Source: Papio anubis
Taxonomy: Eukaryota; Chordata; Mammalia; Primates; Cercopithecidae
Direction of reading: 5' to 3'
Length of the DNA: 64,000 nucleotides
Assembly: GCF_008728515.1 (NCBI RefSeq)
Contig: NC_044996.1
Span: 102,679,287 to 102,743,286, forward strand
Part shown: one piece after another, positions 58,561 to 64,000 of the stretch
How positions within the stretch are numbered: position 1 is the first letter of the stretch
Layout of the letters: each line of letters starts with the position of its first letter
Program-made: the position numbers and the translations under genes
Notes under the pieces: model-generated
Told to the model about the DNA's origin: nothing
Seen by the model: only the letters and a program-made list of their open reading frames with translations
Database searches by the model: none

Positions 58561-59549
58561 TAAATAAAGAAAGAAGGCTTATCTTAGAAAAAAATAGTAA
58601 GTAGATTATTACAAATTGTTAAGACATGACGATAGAACTATTTACGATAGAACTATTTATAAAGCATTTGATTCCTGAAGTAATAGCAAAATCTTTATTT
58701 TTCAATTTGTGTAAGATTTTGGTTATGTAGATGACATTGTTTTTGAGTACAATGCAATCAATACCTTGGAACTATTTGGCATTTTATTCCCCTAACGTGA
58801 AGCATGAGTTGTAAGGAAAAATAATCTATATTCATGAAAGTGCACTAATAGGCTGAGAAATCAACAACTGCTTGACATTCATGAAATGTCTTTTTCAGTG
58901 TATCGTGAAGTAGCTCAGGAATAGGCATTGTTTGAAGAATAAAAACTTGCTACAGATTAAGAACAGGGAAGACTCAAATATCCTTAATTCCTTACTTTAT
59001 ATGTTATAAACACTGTAGTGGGTGCTGTGGTATGCTGCTAAGATACTACCTTCAGGATTAAAGTACTCACTCCCTCAGGTTTTGGGATTGTTGGCAACAT
59101 ACATCCTTTAGCTGTTAACCCTTTCTAGAAATTGCTTTCTGCTGAAGAGATCTGCCTCATCCAAAGTCATACTCCCTTTCTGTGGGGGAGCTGATACCCA
59201 ATGATTGGTATATCTGGGTGTATGAAGACTCGACCCACTTGCTCCAGTTTGAGAAAGTTCTTCAGGGCCATCCCAGGTCTTCAGGTCTCCATACAATTGG
59301 CTGAGGCCACTTGCACCCCCTGGGATGGTTGATATGTGCCCAATATTATCTGAAAACTTCTTTGTGTTAAGTTGTTTCAAATGACAAAAAGTCTATGTCT
59401 GTTGCTATTTCACAAAATAAGCTTTGTCTCATCTATGACCTTTACCCTCAGTAGATTTTATATTCTTTTGAAAATTATTTCAAATTTTGGTCGAGAATGG
59501 ATATATCTTGCTAGATAATTTTCTTGGGCATTAACAATAACAAAATTTT
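58561..59549. other. Unique DNA
   Basis: No gene or named repeat recognised. A 15-bp tandem duplication (acgatagaactattt) lies at about 58628-58657. Confidence 0.45.
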
Positions 59550-59817
59550 ACAAGGCTGGACAGTGGCATAGAAGTTGAAATGACATATGGAGAGAGAGAG
59601 TACACAGGGAAAAAGAAGGCACCGGGCATATATGTGAAGTCATCTTGGAAATAGATTCTTCAGCCCCAGTCATCCCAACTGATGCCACATGGAGCCAGAA
59701 AGAGCACAACTGAGCCCTTCCTGAATTCCCAACTCATAAAACCATGAACAAAATAAAATTATTCTTTCAATCCACTATGTTTTTGGAGTAGTTTGTTATG
59801 TAGCAGTAGATAACTGA
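59550..59817 (+). mobile_element. MLT1-type LTR, 3' part
   Basis: Phrases cttggaaatagattcttcag, ccagtcatcccaactgatgc, ggagtagtttgttatgtagc and agtagataactgag are the 3' half of an MLT1 LTR. Confidence 0.75.
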
Positions 59818-59914
59818 GGAGAACGGATCTGCTAATGACCTGAGTAATTAATCAAATATGCTGGTGAGTATAGAAGGTTATGTACATTGTTGAGACTATG
59901 GAGCCATTCCATCT

Positions 59915-60090
59915 GCCTTCAGGTTCTGGCTTTGCCACTTGTAAGCCCTGTGATGTTCAGCAATGCATGCTTCAGTTTCCTCATCTGTAAAATAGAGATA
60001 ATAACTACCTCACAGTATTGTTGTGAGGATTTAATTGGTTAACACTTAGGAGGTGCTATATAGATTTTAACTATTATTATTGTGACATGT
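59915..60090 (+). repeat. MIR SINE
   Basis: ctggctttgccacttgtaag, ttcagtttcctcatctgtaa, gttgtgaggatttaattggt: well preserved MIR 3' half. Confidence 0.88.
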
Positions 60091-60179
60091 AGCTGGGCCT
60101 CAACAATAGCAACAAGTAGAGTGCTCTTCTTTTTAGCATAGTAGGAGTAACCTTGAGATTCAGTGAGAGATGAGATTAA

Positions 60180-60362
60180 ATCCTAGATCAATGATGTATG
60201 TGTAATTCTGGAGCTTTTCGGGGCCTCAATTTTTCCATTTGTATTATGAGGCTAGTACTACATATTTCTTAATGTTCTTGTGAGAATTAGATGAGCTAAC
60301 CTGGTTAAGTACTAGGCTTAGAGCCTGGGAAGCAGTTACCATTCAGTAATTGCTGACTCCTT
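60180..60362 (+). repeat. MIR SINE, second copy
   Basis: tcaatttttccatttgtatt, gtgagaattagatgagctaa and ggcttagagcctgggaagca mark a further, more diverged MIR about 90 bp downstream of the previous one. Confidence 0.72.
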
Positions 60363-61599
60363 TGGCACCCCCCTCACCCTATTTGAATCCATATAGGGTA
60401 AAAATCTCTTAGCAGAAGAGAAGAAGAGATTGGCTGGTTTTAAACTCTTCAGCAACATTAAACACAGAGTTTACTCAAGCTTCATGGTGAAAGCCTAGTT
60501 CAGTTGTTTTCAAGGAATACCTGGAAGGGTATCTACAAAAGTAACCTGCTGATACCCAGTTTTCTTTCAATGAGACACTATTCTTGTCATACAAAACTAT
60601 GGTTTGGGTGTCAGTAACAGGCTGAGGATGAGTGGTATCAATTATCTGTTACAACTCAAGGCTATCAATCAAAACATGTATTATTTCCTATGCCCTAGGC
60701 AACCAACGGCATCAAACTAACAAGAACTCGGAGGAGCAAATAAACAGGAATGTGAAGCTACCAGGTTCCCAGGAAGGTATAGCACCAGGGGCTCTTAATT
60801 TCACATTGCACTCTCGTCGGTACCAGATGAAGTGAAAGCATGAGGGAAGTAGTTGAGGGAGAATGCAGCAAAAAAAGAAAAGAAAAGAAAAGAAAAGAAA
60901 TTCCCCAAATCAGGGCTGAAGTAAACACAATAGAGAATCTAAACACTGGACTCTGCTGCAGGTAATAAACAAAGCCTCATCAAAATAAGCTCAAGAGGGC
61001 TTGGCTAGTGATTTCCAGAGACTTGCCCCTACCCTGGACAAAAGCATTAAGAAAACTTGAAGTGATGTCTCTTCATGAAAAAATAATGGCAAAGTCAGAA
61101 AAAGTAGAGAAGTGAATCAGAATAAATCAACTTTTAAGTGAGCAGTCAGGGACCAGGAAGAACAAAATTTGCAGTACCCGTTTTATATCAGTGTGGAAAA
61201 CTAGCTCATTTTAACCTGTCATTCTACATAAATCACTCTTCAAGCTTGGTGGAGGCAGGAATTCTTCCTCTAATACGTCATATTTACCTGAAAATAGGTC
61301 ACCATAAAATGATAATGGTGGTTTTTTGCTAAGGAATATGTCAAAACTATAAAGATTGACCCCCAAGAAGAAGTTAAATGTGAGAGTAAAAGATGAAACA
61401 TATTCTTAGAGGACATTAAAGCACAATCGGACTCTTCATACAATGGGGAAAATAAAGGAAAATATGATATTATAGCCCCAGGAGTCCTAATGAATAGTAG
61501 AAAGAACGCTTAATTCCAGATTCCTCAAACAGAAGTGATCTAGTGACCTCCATCCTACTTCAAGATCCTAATAAATCATATAATAACATGGTATTTATT
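60363..61599. other. Unique DNA with an (AAAAG)n run
   Basis: A short AAAAG pentanucleotide repeat lies at 60873-60900. No gene or named repeat recognised elsewhere. Confidence 0.45.
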
Positions 61600-61850
61600 A
61601 AGTACTTAATATGTGTCTGGCCCGGTGCTCCTCTTTTTGAATATATGTCTTCATTTAGTTGTTACAATAATCATATGATTGAGGAACTATTTTAACCCTC
61701 ATTATTTAGGCAAATAAATCAAGACTTAAGAGAAATTAACTTACTGGCCCAAAGTCACACAGCTACCAAATGGCTGAGTGGGGATTTGAATTTAAAACTC
61801 CTTGACTCCTTGAGTCAATATCATCAAGCTCTATACTATATTGCCTCTAT
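61600..61850 (+). repeat. MIR SINE
   Basis: gtgtctggcccggtgctcct, caaagtcacacagctaccaa and gagtggggatttgaatttaa follow the order of the MIR core and 3' end. Confidence 0.8.
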
Positions 61851-62140
61851 AAATTCCCTACTATTTATGTGCTCATGAATACTTCCCCGACTTGTCATAT
61901 ATTGTCAAGGAATGAGAATAAGTCATTCCTTGTTCTCAAATAACTTTTCCTTTCTCTATGCTATAACTATAGATTTAAAGAACACAAACAAATTGATTAT
62001 ATATGATAATAGGATGTGATAGGGCAAATGCTTTAATAGAGAATTAAGCATATTTTGTACTCTGAACACTTCACTATTTACCATGTATATAAAGGAGATA
62101 CATGACAAATATAAGCCATTGACTGACAAATCACTAATTT

Positions 62141-62446
62141 ATTTTATTTTTTTTATTTTTTGAGACAGAGTTTTGCTCTTGTTGCCCTAGCTGGAGTACA
62201 CTGGCACTATCTTGGCTCACTGCAACCTCCGCCTCCTGAGTTCAAGTGATTCTCCTGCCTCAGCCTCCCAAATAGCTGGGATTACAGGTGTGTGCCACCT
62301 TACCTGGCTAATTTTGTATTTTTTTTTTTTTTTTTTTTTAGTAAAGACGGGGTTTCACCATGTTGGTCAGGCTGGTCTTAAACTCCTGACCTCAAGTGAT
62401 CCACCCGCCTCGGCCTCCCAAAGTGCTGAGATTACAGGAGTGAGCC
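62141..62446 (-). mobile_element. Alu SINE
   Basis: Reverse Alu from tgagacagagttttgctctt to attacaggagtgagcc, with an expanded internal T tract at about 62320-62339. Confidence 0.96.
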
Positions 62447-62484
62447 TAATGTATTACTTAATTGACCTTTAAATAAGTGTTTCT

Positions 62485-63010
62485 AAAAGGGCTCCCAGTG
62501 GTTCCTGCTTCCTGGTATTCATGCCCTTGTGTAATCTCCTCCTCTTGAGTGTGGGCTGGATTTAGTGACTTGCTTTTAATTAGCAGGATGTGGCACAAGT
62601 CACAGGATGTCCCTTCTGAGATTAGTCCTCTCTCTCTCTCAGAGTCCTCACTTTAAGAGAAGCAAACTGCCATGTTGTGAACTGCCTTATAAATATGTCC
62701 ATGTGGCAAGGAATCGAGAGAAGCCTCTGGCCAGCAGCCAGCAAGAACTTGAGATCCCCAGTCTAACAAACAGTCCCCAGAAAACTAAATCCTGCTGACA
62801 ACCATGTGAGTGAGCTTAGAAGCTGATCCTTCCCAAGATGAAATTGCAAGTTCAGCTTACATCTTGATTGCAGCCTTGTGAGTTAGGAGATCCTATCTAG
62901 CAACTCCTGGATTTCTGACCCACAGAAACTGGGAGTTGATAAACGTTTTTTGCTTAAAACCACTAAGTTTTGGAGTAATCTGTTACATGGTGATATATAA
63001 TGAATACAGT
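62485..63010 (+). mobile_element. MLT1-type MaLR LTR
   Basis: Phrases cctcttgagtgtgggctgga, gtggcacaagtcacaggatg, catgtggcaaggaatcgaga, accatgtgagtgagcttaga, tttctgacccacagaaactg, gttttggagtaatctgttac. Near-complete LTR. Confidence 0.87.
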
Positions 63011-63098
63011 GCCCCTCCATTTTGTGACAAAGAGCAGCAGTGCTATAGATGTTTTCATTTAAGGAAGTCCAATTTGAAAAAAAAATTACACAGGAAAT

Positions 63099-63118
63099 CT
63101 TGTTGCCATGGCAACAAG
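63099..63118. promoter_or_regulatory. RFX-type X-box palindrome
   Basis: A perfect 20-bp palindrome whose centre, GTTGCCATGGCAAC (63102-63115), is a full two-sided RFX (X-box) consensus. It lies about 90 bp downstream of an MLT1 LTR in otherwise unmarked DNA. Function is inferred from the motif alone. Confidence 0.55.
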
Positions 63119-64000
63119 TTACAGGTTTCTTATGCTCAGTGTAAACATAATAATCCCAATGGTTCGGAGCTCACAGATTTCATCTATTAAAAGAGAAATT
63201 AAATGTTGAGGAAGGCATAGACAGTGGGCCTCTCATGTGGCGTTTGCTCCAAGAATCCTACCACAATGGTCTCCTCTGAATTCCAGTGGTTGATTCAGGA
63301 CTGAGGAGAAGGGACAGTAGTGGCAGTTATTACTTAGTCTTTGAAAGTTAGAGGTAAAGGAAAGCCAGCTAGATGTCCCACTTATGAGTCAAATAGAAAG
63401 GACATTACTTTGCTTTCGGATACTCTCAGGAGAAATGGTAATGGGAGAATAAGCTGAATACTTTGCATTTGTTAAACCCTTTATTCTTTTCAAGAGACTG
63501 TCATGTCTTTATTTCCTTGGCACCTCACAATGACCTAATCAGATAGGCAGGGAAGGCATTGATTTATATTATATGTGGCAAAAGTGTATTTATGTAATTT
63601 TTGCCTTCCATTAAAAAAATAAAAGTAACAATCAGAGAAATGATTCTTCTGATCTCACAAAACCAGTGGGCAGCCAAAGCAGAGTGAGAACCAACAACTC
63701 ATTTCCCAAGTTCTTAGCCTCTTCTTCCCACTGCCTTTCTCTGCTGGTCAAACTTTCCCCTAGCAAACATTTCTTTTCCTCCCTAGGAAGATAACACTGC
63801 TATTTCAGAGGTAGTGACCCTGAGCCACTACGGACACAACAAAGCTTGTATGCCTTTTTCAGGAGTTGTGGGAGACCATCTGTACTTTTCTCTCATTATA
63901 TCCAAGAGGCCACCTTCACATTTTAAAACTTGGTGTCATTCTTGTAACTTGTTCATACAGCAGCACTTTTAAAAACTGTTATTTATTTTTAATTTATTTA
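63119..64000. other. Unique DNA with a MIR-like fragment
   Basis: About 63460-63580 (tgcatttgttaaacccttta, acctaatcagataggcaggg) resembles a MIR. The rest shows no gene or named repeat. Confidence 0.45.

Noticed and set aside
1..64000. tRNA, rRNA, snRNA genes, CRISPR arrays, operons or ribosome-binding sites
   Set aside because: None seen; direct repeats present are microsatellites or transposon copies, and the DNA is clearly primate nuclear.

Overview
This window is nuclear DNA of a catarrhine primate (human or a close relative). It is packed with primate Alu elements, a THE1 LTR, MST/MLT LTRs, an L1 3' end, MER2 and MER5-type DNA transposons, MIR and L2. CpG is depleted everywhere except one short island. 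There are no prokaryotic gene arrays. The only intact protein-coding gene I can support is an intronless copy of protein phosphatase 1 inhibitor-2 at 25653-26270 (+). Its protein closely resembles the X-linked family member PPP1R2C (formerly PPP1R2P9), so I infer an X-chromosome, gene-poor location.

Layout. 1-8901: mostly unique or unrecognised AT-rich DNA with MER5-type, MIR and two tandem Alu elements. 8902-15059: a non-coding class I-type endogenous retrovirus on + with two LTRs of about 308 bp, a primer-binding site, a polypurine tract, a 4-bp target duplication and two Alus inside. A THE1 LTR follows. 16951-24316: two related LTR-like copies (TGACA...TGTCA ends) in the same orientation with 5.8 kb of AT-rich non-coding DNA between them. 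The first copy is interrupted by a different 644-bp solo LTR, and the second preserves the matching empty site. 25300-26760: CpG-rich hexamer-repeat promoter with two perfect CRE palindromes, the PPP1R2C-like CDS and its 3' region. 27000-31940: unique DNA, L2, MIR, and a MER5-type element split by an Alu. 31942-32612: second solo LTR of the 644-bp family, with GTAGTA duplication. 32707-41445: a full-length but dead HERV-F-type provirus on the minus strand with 470-bp LTRs, a GATTC duplication and a tRNA-Phe-type primer site; gag, pro-pol and env are all recognisable and all broken. 41446-64000: gene-free DNA with old repeats, a MER2 element split by an L1, MLT1/MST LTRs and several Alus.

No genes here act together as a pathway. 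The interest lies in the retrogene with its unusual promoter, in the nested transposon history, and in a few small structured sites: a perfect 25-bp hairpin at 52483-52540 and an RFX-type palindrome at 63099-63118. I did not find a convincing new multi-gene system.
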